DNA of 64,000 bases. It comes from Paraburkholderia sp. D15. Lineage in GTDB: Bacteria > Pseudomonadota > Gammaproteobacteria > Burkholderiales > Burkholderiaceae. The translations under genes were made by a program, and so were the position numbers. The notes under the pieces were generated by a model that saw only the letters and a list, made by a program, of their open reading frames with translations, had not been told where the DNA came from and made no database searches. Where the stretch lies: assembly GCF_029910215.1 (NCBI RefSeq), contig NZ_CP110396.1, positions 1,922,001 to 1,986,000 on the forward strand, written 5' to 3'. Of the stretch, positions 26,088 through 34,169 are shown piece by piece; the first letter of the stretch is position 1; the number at the start of each line of letters is the position of its first letter.

Positions 26088-26840
26088 ATGAAAAAAATCA
26101 TCGCCTGCGCCGTGCTGTGCCTGCCTTTGTTCGCCCATGCCGATACCGAAACCGACGCGGCCTGCCAGGCGAACCTCGCTAAATGGATGAAAGCGCTCCA
26201 CCCCGGCCGTCAACTCGACACCGAACATGCGTTGTGCAAGGTCTGGCCGGCAGATCCGTCGTTGACGCTCGCGGTGCAGCCGCTTCCGCAAGCCGGCGTG
26301 AATGACGACGGCGGCGTGTACGACCTCGAAGTGCTGGTCGCCGACAGCCAGTCCGGTGCGCTCGTCGCGCACTTCTACCAGCCGTCCGCAATTACGTCGG
26401 ACGCGATCCGCTTCAGTTCCATCGACCTCGACACCGCGCGCTACCAATTGACGCCGCAGCTCCGCGCATTCGGCGTGCGCGTGACGTACGAGGGTTCGTC
26501 GCGCGTGAATCCCTACGGAGCGCAGGTGTTGAGCCTCTATGTACTGGACGGTCATGCGGTGCGCCGCGTGCTCGGCGACATGGTCGTCTCGTCCAACTCC
26601 GGCGAGTGGGATGACAATTGCGCGGGCTCGTTCTCGACGGTCGCGCGCACGCTGGCTGTGGGACCGGCGAATGCTTCCGGCTATGCAACGCTCAAGGTCG
26701 GCGAAACGTCGAAAGACAGCGTTAGCAAGAAGACCCGCAGCGATTGCAAGACGACGGAGAGCGCGCCCAAGCGCACGAGCACGATGTTGAACTACAGCGG
26801 CAGCGCTTATAACGTGCCGAAAGCCATGAAGTATGAGTGA
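26088..26840 (+). CDS. Secreted protein of unknown function, 250 aa
   Basis: A clear signal peptide (MKKIIACAVLCLPLFAHA) is followed by a mature part with four well-separated Cys residues (AACQAN, LCKVW, DNCAGS, SDCKT), possibly two disulfides. It contains VYDLEVLVADSQSGALVAHF and DAIRFSSIDLDTARY, which look like beta-rich segments. No family recognised. The last 8 bp overlap the next gene, so the three genes 26088-30925 behave as one translationally coupled unit. Confidence 0.7.
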   Translation: MKKIIACAVLCLPLFAHADTETDAACQANLAKWMKALHPGRQLDTEHALCKVWPADPSLTLAVQPLPQAGVNDDGGVYDLEVLVADSQSGALVAHFYQPSAITSDAIRFSSIDLDTARYQLTPQLRAFGVRVTYEGSSRVNPYGAQVLSLYVLDGHAVRRVLGDMVVSSNSGEWDDNCAGSFSTVARTLAVGPANASGYATLKVGETSKDSVSKKTRSDCKTTESAPKRTSTMLNYSGSAYNVPKAMKYE

Positions 26841-28158
26841 CAGCGGGCTACCGCTGGCGCATCGACGGCAGCGACCGCATTCGCGCCGCGCATTCGCCGA
26901 TGCGATGGCTGCGGGTGCCGTGTTCATCGCGTTGTCGCTGATGTTCGCGCTCGGCGCATGCTCGCGTGCGCCGGCACGGTTGCCTGACGACGCATACGTC
27001 TGGCAACGCAAATGGACGCCGCCGGTTGCGGCCGCGATCCGGCAAAGCCAGGACCTCGTGCAGACATGGCATGTGCTGGCGGCCGAGCAGGACAAAGGCA
27101 GCGACTGGATGACCGTGACGCCGGATTGGCCGGCGCTGGCGGCAACCGGCAAACCGGTCGTCGCGGTGATACGGCTCGATGGCCAATTCGGCAGCCAGCC
27201 CGGCAGCCAGCCTGGCAGCCAACGCGACGAACCGGACGCATCGACGCTGCAACGCATCGTCAAACTCGCCGCCGACTGGAAACAACACGGCGTCAGGCTC
27301 GCCGCGATCGAAATCGATCACGACTGCGCGACCTCGCGCCTCGCCGCCTACACGCAGTTTCTCGCGTCGTTGCGCGCGCAACTGGACCCGGCCGTCCAGC
27401 TCACGATCACGGCCTTGCCCGCCTGGCTCGACAGCCCCGCGCTCGACGCGTTGCTGACACACGCCGATGCGTCGATCCTCCAGGTCCACGCGGTCATGAA
27501 TCCCGTGCAGGGCTTGTTCGACCCCGCGCGAGCCCGCACGTGGCTGCACGCGTACGCGCGCCGCACGCAACGGCCATGGCGCGTCGCGTTGCCTACTTAC
27601 GGCTCGCGCGTGACGTGGGGCGACGACGGCCGCGTGGCCGGCATCGAAAGCGAACGGCCGATGTTGCTCGCCAGCGGTTTCGCGCAAGGTCTGTCGCATG
27701 AGCTGGTGGCGCAGCCCGAACAGATCGGCGCGTTCGTCGCGCAGATCGAGCGCGATGACTTGCCGGGATTGAGCGGCATTGTCTGGTTCCGCTTGCCCAC
27801 CGACGTCGACGAACGCGCGTGGAGCGTCGCCACCTGGCGCGCGGTATTGACTCGCGCGCCGCTGAACGCCGATCTCTCCGCCGATGTCCGCGCGAACGCG
27901 CAGCAACCGGGGCTATTCGACGTGTCGCTGGTAAGCGGCGGCAACGCCGACGCGATGCTGCCCGCCGTGGTCCGCGCCGATGCCGCGTGCGAAGCGGCCG
28001 ACGGCATCAACGGCTACGCACTCGATTACGACGCGCGCGGCATGCTGCTGCGTCGCGTTCAACCTGGCTTGCTGCGCGCGGGCATGCGCCGCGACATCGG
28101 CTGGCTTCGCTGCCGCGAAGCCGATCACCATAAGGTTTCCGTTCATGTTGAACCGTAA
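26833..28158 (+). CDS. DUF3142 lipoprotein
   Basis: 441 residues. After a basic N-terminus, a hydrophobic segment ends in a lipobox (FALGAC), so the protein is probably a lipoprotein. The mature part starts with DDAYVWQRKWTPPV, the hallmark of DUF3142. Later IEIDHDCATSRLAAY and ALPTYGSRVTW look like strands of a TIM-barrel-like fold. A 12-bp direct repeat encodes GSQPGSQPGSQ near residues 120-130. Function is unknown for the family. It overlaps both neighbours. Confidence 0.8.
   Translation: MSDSGLPLAHRRQRPHSRRAFADAMAAGAVFIALSLMFALGACSRAPARLPDDAYVWQRKWTPPVAAAIRQSQDLVQTWHVLAAEQDKGSDWMTVTPDWPALAATGKPVVAVIRLDGQFGSQPGSQPGSQRDEPDASTLQRIVKLAADWKQHGVRLAAIEIDHDCATSRLAAYTQFLASLRAQLDPAVQLTITALPAWLDSPALDALLTHADASILQVHAVMNPVQGLFDPARARTWLHAYARRTQRPWRVALPTYGSRVTWGDDGRVAGIESERPMLLASGFAQGLSHELVAQPEQIGAFVAQIERDDLPGLSGIVWFRLPTDVDERAWSVATWRAVLTRAPLNADLSADVRANAQQPGLFDVSLVSGGNADAMLPAVVRADAACEAADGINGYALDYDARGMLLRRVQPGLLRAGMRRDIGWLRCREADHHKVSVHVEP
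27190..27222 (+). repeat. 12-bp tandem repeat inside the DUF3142 gene
   Basis: GGCAGCCAGCCC, GGCAGCCAGCCT and a partial third GGCAGCCAA stand head to tail, adding the residues GSQP in frame. Copy-number change would lengthen or shorten a surface loop without a frameshift. Confidence 0.7.
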
Positions 28159-30925
28159 ATACGTTGCGTGGAGTGTCGTGTCGGGCAGCGCGTTCGCGCT
28201 GCTGGCCGGCGCCGTGATCGTCGAGGCGTGCGGGCCGTTCTTTCCGCTGCAATTGCTCGACAATCGCGCGGGGACGTTGTCCGGTACGCCCAATAATTCG
28301 TTTGCCTACGAGGCGGCGCGGCTCGTCACGCCGACGGACCGTTTGCTCGCGCCCGAAGCGGCGCCGGTCGCGGCGGGCTCGCAACCGGTCGATCCGGCGA
28401 AAGCGGTGCTGGCCGGTTTGACGCCGGCGCAAGTGGCGACGCTCGCGACAATGGCCAAGGCGACCGACGGTGACGCGGCGTACGCGCAAGGTGCGGGCGT
28501 GCCCGATGCGCAGCGCCTGTTTGCCGCCGCGGACGTGGACTATGGGCAGGCGTTGGCGAGCTGCGCGGGTAAGGCATCGGCGGCGGAGGTGGGCGAGTCG
28601 GCCGATGCGGACCATGCGTCCTCGACGGAGGACGGCACGGCATCGAGCGCCGCGACATCGGCGGCTGCTTCATCCGACTCCGCCGCAACCACCAAACATC
28701 CAGACACCGCGACGGACAACACCGCCGCGTCCAGCAATATCGCGCCGCCATCCACCTGCGTGGCGGCCCGCGAACCCTTGCTGATGCGCGCCAGCAAACG
28801 TCTCGAAGCGATCCTTGCGCTGCCGGCCGCATCGGCCGCGCCGCGCGCGGTCGCCGCCGCCACCGAACTCGCGGCGATCGCCCAGGCGCGCGCCGATGCC
28901 TGCACGGATGCCAACGCCGACACCTGCAAGGCCCTCGCCGCGGCATTGCCGGCCGCCTACGCGCGCCCGCGCGTTCTCGCCGCGAACGGCGCGCCCGATC
29001 CGCAAGGCCTCGCCGTCGCCAGTTACGGCGACGAAGCGCTTACCTATCTGCACGCTGCGAAAACGAATCAGCAGTGCGACTACCGCAGCTTCCTGAACGA
29101 AACGCCGTGCGCCGCGGCGATCGCGCCCGCGAACCTGAAACGGGCCCTCGGTCTTTACGCGCAACAGGCCGCGCGCGGCGGCGCGAGCGGGCTGCAGTCG
29201 TTGCGTTTCATCGCGTCGTGGGCGCTGTCCGATCCGGCGAGAGTGGCCGCGCTGATCGACGATCCGCTCGCGCAGCGTCTGCTGGTGGCGTACGCCCTCG
29301 CGCGCGAAGGTGACATCGTCGACGACAAACCGGCGACCGCGTTCGAATACTTCGGCGGCTACGACAATAGCTTCGGTCCGACCGGTTACGCGGATGCCGC
29401 GCGCGGCGACAAAGGCATCAAGCCGAACCCGGCGCTGGTGTCGCTGGTCGAGGCGATCCGGCAACGCGGCATCGAACGCGTGGCGGGCGCCGATCGGCTT
29501 GCCGCGCTCGCGTATCGCGTGGGCCGCTACGATTTCGCTGCCACGTTGGTGACGCGCCAGCACAGCGCGCTGGCCAGCTGGGTCAGCGCGAAACTCGCGT
29601 TGCGCCGCGGTGATACGGCGGCCGCCGTGCAGGCCTACGCGCAGGCCGCGAAGGGTTTTCCGGTGAACGACGCAAGCGTCGAACCGGCGGCCACGCGGCT
29701 GATCCAGGGCGAGCAGGCGGTGCTGACCTTGTCGCGCGGCCAGTATGTCGAGGCGCTTGGCTATCTGTTCGACGCTGCGTCGCGACAGGACGAAGCCGGC
29801 ATGGACGCGGATTCCGTGATCGAAGTCGCGTATGGCAGCGACATGGCCTACATCGCGGAGCGCGTGCTCACGGTGGACGAGTTGAAGCAGTTCGTCGACC
29901 GGCGCGTGCCGGCGTGGTCGGTCGCGCCGCCGTTGCCGGCCGATCCGAACGCCTATTACGCCGCGCGTCCCACGGCCGGCGATACGTTGCGCTATCTGCT
30001 GGCGCGCCGGCTGGTCCGCGACGGCCGCATCGACGAAGCGCTGCCGTATTTCCCGGCCGACGACGATCCGCGCTACAGCGCCTACGACTGGAAAGACGGC
30101 CACACGATCCGCACGCAACTGCATTTGCGCACGCTCGCGCGCGACTATGGCGATGCGCTCGACAAGGGGCAGCACGCGTGGACCCGCACGAATCGCGCGC
30201 GTGGCTGGTTTGCCGCCGCGACGCTTGCGAAACGTTCCGGCATGGAACTGATGGGTTACGAGCAAGGGCCGGACTATCACGACATCGGTGGCGATTTCGA
30301 GGGCGGCTCGGGGCGTTCGGGGGTGATCGGCGCACGGGTGCAAGCAGGCGCGGACGCGGCTACGGCTACGGCAACATCCGCGGATGCGGCGAGCGAAGCG
30401 TCCGCGCAGCAAGTGGAGACGCCGGCGGCGCGTGCCGGGCGCGATCTCGCCGGCCCCTACGTGACGGCCGATGAAAAACGCCGTTACGCAGTCACCGAGA
30501 GCAAGCCGTTCGCGCGCTTTCACTATCGCGAGATTGCAGCGGACTACATCGGTAAGGCCGCCGACGCATTGCCGGCCCGCTCGCAGGCATTTGCCGCCGT
30601 GCTATGCCGGGGCACCGACTGGATGCACAACTACGATCCGGACACCGCGCAGGCTTTTTACAAGCGCTATGTGAAGGAAGGGGCGTACGTGGACCTGGGC
30701 GGCGCGTTCGGCACGCTGTGCCCGGAACCGGATTTCCGTGCGGCGGCGACCTTCACCTATACGCAGGCGTGGCGCGACGTGCGACGCGAGGTCGGGCGGC
30801 ATAAGAAGCGTGCGGCGTTGATCGGATTGCTGGTGCTGGCCGTGGTGAGCGGTGCGGGCGGGTGGTGGTATCGGAAGCGGGCGGCGCGAGGGCGTGCGAG
30901 CGCAGACCGGCAGTCCGTCAAATAA
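28145..30925 (+). CDS. Large envelope protein of unknown function, helical-repeat type, 926 aa
   Basis: The ATG at 28145 gives a hydrophobic N-terminus (YVAWSVVSGSAFALLAGAVIVEAC) with a possible lipobox. A Ser/Ala/Thr-rich low-complexity segment follows (about residues 165-200). The rest is long Ala-rich helical sequence reminiscent of TPR or SEL1 repeats (for example RYDFAATLVTRQHSALASWV and GDTAAAVQAYAQAAKGF). Near the C-terminus a transmembrane segment (LIGLLVLAVVSGAGGWWY) precedes a basic tail. It overlaps the DUF3142 gene by 14 bp. Probably a membrane-tethered scaffold; function unknown. Confidence 0.75.
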   Translation: MLNRKYVAWSVVSGSAFALLAGAVIVEACGPFFPLQLLDNRAGTLSGTPNNSFAYEAARLVTPTDRLLAPEAAPVAAGSQPVDPAKAVLAGLTPAQVATLATMAKATDGDAAYAQGAGVPDAQRLFAAADVDYGQALASCAGKASAAEVGESADADHASSTEDGTASSAATSAAASSDSAATTKHPDTATDNTAASSNIAPPSTCVAAREPLLMRASKRLEAILALPAASAAPRAVAAATELAAIAQARADACTDANADTCKALAAALPAAYARPRVLAANGAPDPQGLAVASYGDEALTYLHAAKTNQQCDYRSFLNETPCAAAIAPANLKRALGLYAQQAARGGASGLQSLRFIASWALSDPARVAALIDDPLAQRLLVAYALAREGDIVDDKPATAFEYFGGYDNSFGPTGYADAARGDKGIKPNPALVSLVEAIRQRGIERVAGADRLAALAYRVGRYDFAATLVTRQHSALASWVSAKLALRRGDTAAAVQAYAQAAKGFPVNDASVEPAATRLIQGEQAVLTLSRGQYVEALGYLFDAASRQDEAGMDADSVIEVAYGSDMAYIAERVLTVDELKQFVDRRVPAWSVAPPLPADPNAYYAARPTAGDTLRYLLARRLVRDGRIDEALPYFPADDDPRYSAYDWKDGHTIRTQLHLRTLARDYGDALDKGQHAWTRTNRARGWFAAATLAKRSGMELMGYEQGPDYHDIGGDFEGGSGRSGVIGARVQAGADAATATATSADAASEASAQQVETPAARAGRDLAGPYVTADEKRRYAVTESKPFARFHYREIAADYIGKAADALPARSQAFAAVLCRGTDWMHNYDPDTAQAFYKRYVKEGAYVDLGGAFGTLCPEPDFRAAATFTYTQAWRDVRREVGRHKKRAALIGLLVLAVVSGAGGWWYRKRAARGRASADRQSVK

Positions 30926-30946
30926 GGTTGTCGCTTCGTCGCGGAT

Positions 30947-30990
30947 AAAAAACGGGCGCCCTGACGACGTACGTTAGGGCGCCCGTTTCT
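30947..30990. terminator. Bidirectional rho-independent terminator
   Basis: ACGGGCGCCCTGACG and CGTTAGGGCGCCCGT form a 15-bp stem with a 5-nt loop. An A run lies on the left and TTCTCT on the right. It ends the 26.1-30.9 kb operon and may also serve the convergent IclR genes. Confidence 0.85.
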
Positions 30991-31052
30991 CTGCGGTTTC
31001 GATTATTTCTCTCGCAAAACGATTACAAAACGACGTTTCTCGAAAAAAACGA

Positions 31053-31973
31053 TTACGCCATCGCGTTTTGCACCGCCTGGTTCCCGTCGTTCCCCACCCC
31101 CGCCATCCACCCAAACCGCCGCGACAGCCTGAGCGTGGCCGCTCGCAACGTCTGCGCCGGGCCGCCGGCCGGCTCGTCGTCGAAGCTGCCGCTCGGTCCC
31201 ATCAGCGCCAGCACCAGACAGATGCTGCCGGTGTGATCCAGCACCGGCGCCGCCAAGGTACTGATACCGGGCACTGGACGGCTCAACGCGGTATCGATGC
31301 CATCCGCGCGAATCTGCGCGAGACGCTGAGCGTAAGCGGCATGCAACGCCGGCAATGCCCCGATGGCACCCGCCGCACCCACACCTCGCCCTTTCCCCAC
31401 AAAAATTTCCGCTGCGTCCGCCCCCGCCAATCGCAGATGATCCTGCGCGAGCAAGCCGGCGCGCACATCGTCGGCGACATACGCGGCGAACACACGCCCG
31501 ATCGCCGTATTCACCAGCGACATCACCGTGCCGACTCGCAAGCTCACATGCAGCGGCCGCGCCGATTCCTCCAGACGCACGACGGTCGGCCCAAGCGGCC
31601 CGAGCACCGCCATCGCGACGCTCATTGCCGTCGATGCCGCGAGCTCGACCACTTCGGGCTCCGCCTCACGGGTCGGCGAGAGACGCTGCAGGCCGATCAA
31701 CCCGAGTTCGAGCGCAAGCGGCCCCGCTTCGAAACACCCCGATGCGTCGCGTTTGAGCAGACCGATTTTCAGCAGGCTCACCAGGTGCGGAAACGCCTTC
31801 GCCGGCGGCATGCCGGCCGCGCCCGCGAGATCGCGCAAGTTCAACGGACGGGCGGCCGCGACCAGGGCCGCGAGCAATTCGCCGGTGTTGTCGAGCGACT
31901 GGATGCCGCGCTGCGGTTTGGTATCGCCGGAAGCGCCGGAAGCGGCGAGAGAGGTGTCGGAGGAATCGGTCAC
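31053..31973 (-). CDS. IclR-family transcriptional regulator (second of pair)
   Basis: 306 residues from a GTG at 31973 that overlaps the TGA of the upstream gene (GTGA), implying translational coupling. The winged helix near residues 20-85 (GIQSLDNTGELLAALVAAARPLNLRDLAGAAGMPPAKAFPHLVSL, given by its ends) is followed by the IclR effector domain with RPLHVSLRVGTVMSL and PGISTLAAPVLDHTG. It is clearly paralogous to the upstream IclR gene. It probably controls the divergent catabolic unit with its partner. Confidence 0.88.
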   Translation of the reverse strand: MTDSSDTSLAASGASGDTKPQRGIQSLDNTGELLAALVAAARPLNLRDLAGAAGMPPAKAFPHLVSLLKIGLLKRDASGCFEAGPLALELGLIGLQRLSPTREAEPEVVELAASTAMSVAMAVLGPLGPTVVRLEESARPLHVSLRVGTVMSLVNTAIGRVFAAYVADDVRAGLLAQDHLRLAGADAAEIFVGKGRGVGAAGAIGALPALHAAYAQRLAQIRADGIDTALSRPVPGISTLAAPVLDHTGSICLVLALMGPSGSFDDEPAGGPAQTLRAATLRLSRRFGWMAGVGNDGNQAVQNAMA

Positions 31974-32905
31974 GATGCGCAGGAAGCAGACAGGGTAGAC
32001 GTTGCCGCGAGTTCGACGCCAATGTCGCGGGCCGTGGCGAGCAACGCGCGGGCGATGGGTCCGCCGGCGGCGACATCGATCGCACCGGTCGAGCCGATCA
32101 CCGTCAGCGCGAGCGACAGCGCGCCATCGGCGTCGAGCACCGGCGCGCTCAAACTGCTGATGCCGGGACTCGGCGCATCCACGCTGCGCGCGAGACCGCG
32201 CGCGCGAATCTCGTCGAGCGTGGCGTCGAATGCGGCGCTGTCGGCGGCGGCCGTCATCGCGCGGTTCGCGCCGCCCGACTGATTCGCCCACATCGCGTCG
32301 CGCGTCGCGCGCGGCAGATAAGCGCAGAACACGCGTCCCGTCGAGGTCGCCGGCAGGGACATCACCGTGCCGACGTGCAGATTCACGTGCAACGGAAACC
32401 CCGCATGTTCGTACCGGACGATGGTCGGCCCCTGCGGCCCGGCAATACAGATCGCGACGCTGAAGCCGATCGACTCGGCGAGCGCGGCGACCCGCGGCAC
32501 GGCGGCGCGGAACGCCGGCTGATTCTCCAGATGCAGCAGACCGAGCCGCAGCGCCAGCGGACCGGGTTCGTAGCGGCCCGACAGCTCGTCGCGCTTGATC
32601 AGGCCGAGGCGCGACAGACTCACCAGATAGGCGTGCGCCTGGCCCGGCGCGAGTTGCGCGGCGCTCGCGAGGTCGGACAGCGCCAGCGGCGTGCGCGCGT
32701 GCGCGAGCGCGAGCAGCACGCGGCCGCCCACCTCGACGCTCTGAATGCCGCGCTGCGGCTTGCCGCTCCCGGCGTTCTCGCCGCCGCTCGCGGCCGTGCC
32801 CGCACCCGCATCTGTACTGCCCGCACCTTGACCGGCGGCCGGTTTCGCTGCTTTCACCACGCTCGCGCTCGTCCGTGAAAAAGGGTCCATGTTAACCGAT
32901 GACAT
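31970..32905 (-). CDS. IclR-family transcriptional regulator (first of pair)
   Basis: 311 residues from the ATG at 32905 (MSSVNMDPF); a longer frame to 33034 would cross the promoter. An Ala/Gly-rich disordered N-terminus of about 45 residues precedes the winged helix that starts at GIQSVEVGGRVLLALAHA. The effector domain has FPLHVNLHVGTVMSL, TGRVFCAYL and PGISSLSAPVLDADG. It lies divergent to the MBL-fold gene, with two dyads and a good promoter in between. A product of gene duplication with its neighbour is likely. Confidence 0.88.
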   Translation of the reverse strand: MSSVNMDPFSRTSASVVKAAKPAAGQGAGSTDAGAGTAASGGENAGSGKPQRGIQSVEVGGRVLLALAHARTPLALSDLASAAQLAPGQAHAYLVSLSRLGLIKRDELSGRYEPGPLALRLGLLHLENQPAFRAAVPRVAALAESIGFSVAICIAGPQGPTIVRYEHAGFPLHVNLHVGTVMSLPATSTGRVFCAYLPRATRDAMWANQSGGANRAMTAAADSAAFDATLDEIRARGLARSVDAPSPGISSLSAPVLDADGALSLALTVIGSTGAIDVAAGGPIARALLATARDIGVELAATSTLSASCAS

Positions 32906-32946
32906 CGCCCGATCCCCGGCTCGCCTCGCGTAATCCACCGCGATCT

Positions 32947-33026
32947 GCCTACATCTTAGGCGCTCGATGATTTGCGTATAGCGATACATTTCGCTATTGA
33001 CAAATAAACTGACGCGGCCATAAGAT
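32947..33026 (+). promoter_or_regulatory. Divergent promoter with two dyads, catabolic operon
   Basis: GCCTA-N5-TAGGC at 32947-32961 and TAGCGA-N6-TCGCTA at 32979-32996 are followed at once by TTGACA (32997-33002), an 18-bp spacer and TAAGAT (33021-33026). This is a plausible sigma-70 promoter for the MBL-fold gene, with candidate IclR sites directly upstream of the -35. Confidence 0.6.
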
Positions 33027-33160
33027 GCCTTCACCCCGACACACCGGCGCAGTCACAGAGTCAAACACGGGGCGAGACAAGTCCTCCAGTACCGTCAGCC
33101 CGCGCACCCTGTGCGTGGCCGGCCGTCTCGCCTCACGTCCTACTTTTGAGGGAGACAAGC

Positions 33161-34120
33161 ATGGCAAAGGCATTCGCATCCCAGGCCGATCTGGAAGTCA
33201 AGAAAGTCACGTGGACCCAGCTGTCCGAGAACGCCTACGCGTACACCGCCGAGGGCGATCCGAACTCGGGCGTGATCATCGGCGATGACGGCGTGCTGAT
33301 CGTCGACACCACCGCCACCCCGGCCATGGCGCAAGACCTCATCGCGAAGATCCGCAGCGTCACCGACAAGCCGATCAAGTACGTCGTGCTGTCGCATTAC
33401 CACGCGGTGCGCGTGCTCGGCGCATCGGCGTATTTCGCGGAAGGCGCGCAGCAGGTGATCGCGAGCCGCGGCACGTACGAGATGATCGTCGAGCGCGGCG
33501 AGGCGGACATGAAGTCGGAAATCGAACGCTTCCCGCGTCTGTTCGCGGGCGTCGAGACGGTGCCCGGCCTGACCTGGCCGACGCTGGTGTTCGAGAAGGA
33601 AATGACGCTGTTCCTCGGCAAGCTCGAAGTGCGCATCGCGCATCTCGGCGCCGGTCATACGAAGGGCGACACGGTGGTGTGGCTGCCGTCGCAGAAGGTG
33701 CTGTTCTCCGGCGACCTCGTCGAATACGACGCGGCCTGCTATTGCGGCGATGCGCAGCTCGAACAATGGCCGGCCACGCTCGAAGCGTTGCGCGCGTTGC
33801 AGGCCGACAAGCTGGTGCCGGGCCGCGGCCCCGCGCTGACCACGCCGGACGACGTGAACAAGGGTCTCGACTACACGAAGGATTTCGTCACCACGCTGCT
33901 GCAGCAAGGCCGCGAAGCCGTGGCGCAAAAGCTCGACCTGAAGGACGCGATGGCGCTCACGCGCAAGGCGATGGATCCGAAGTTCGGCCACGTGTTCATC
34001 TACGAGCACTGCCTGCCGTTCGACGTGTCGCGTGCGTTCGACGAAGCGAGCGGCATCGCGCATCCGCGCATCTGGACCGCGCAACGCGACAAGGAAATGT
34101 GGGCCGCGCTGCAGGCCTGA
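33161..34120 (+). CDS. Metallo-beta-lactamase-fold protein with altered metal site
   Basis: 319 residues from the ATG at 33161, preceded by GAGGGAGA. The fold is recognisable, but the usual HxHxDH reads HYHAVR (His79, His81; Asp and third His replaced by Val and Arg). His166 (GAGHTKGD) and Asp185 (FSGDLVE) remain, while the final PGHG reads PGRG (Arg222). So the first zinc site is intact and the second is lost. It heads a catabolic operon with an FAD monooxygenase. It may be a mono-metal hydrolase or lactonase; substrate unknown. Confidence 0.85.
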   Translation: MAKAFASQADLEVKKVTWTQLSENAYAYTAEGDPNSGVIIGDDGVLIVDTTATPAMAQDLIAKIRSVTDKPIKYVVLSHYHAVRVLGASAYFAEGAQQVIASRGTYEMIVERGEADMKSEIERFPRLFAGVETVPGLTWPTLVFEKEMTLFLGKLEVRIAHLGAGHTKGDTVVWLPSQKVLFSGDLVEYDAACYCGDAQLEQWPATLEALRALQADKLVPGRGPALTTPDDVNKGLDYTKDFVTTLLQQGREAVAQKLDLKDAMALTRKAMDPKFGHVFIYEHCLPFDVSRAFDEASGIAHPRIWTAQRDKEMWAALQA

Positions 34121-34169
34121 GCGACACCGTGCATGAGCGACGCCGAGAAGAGCAGGACGGAGACTTGAG

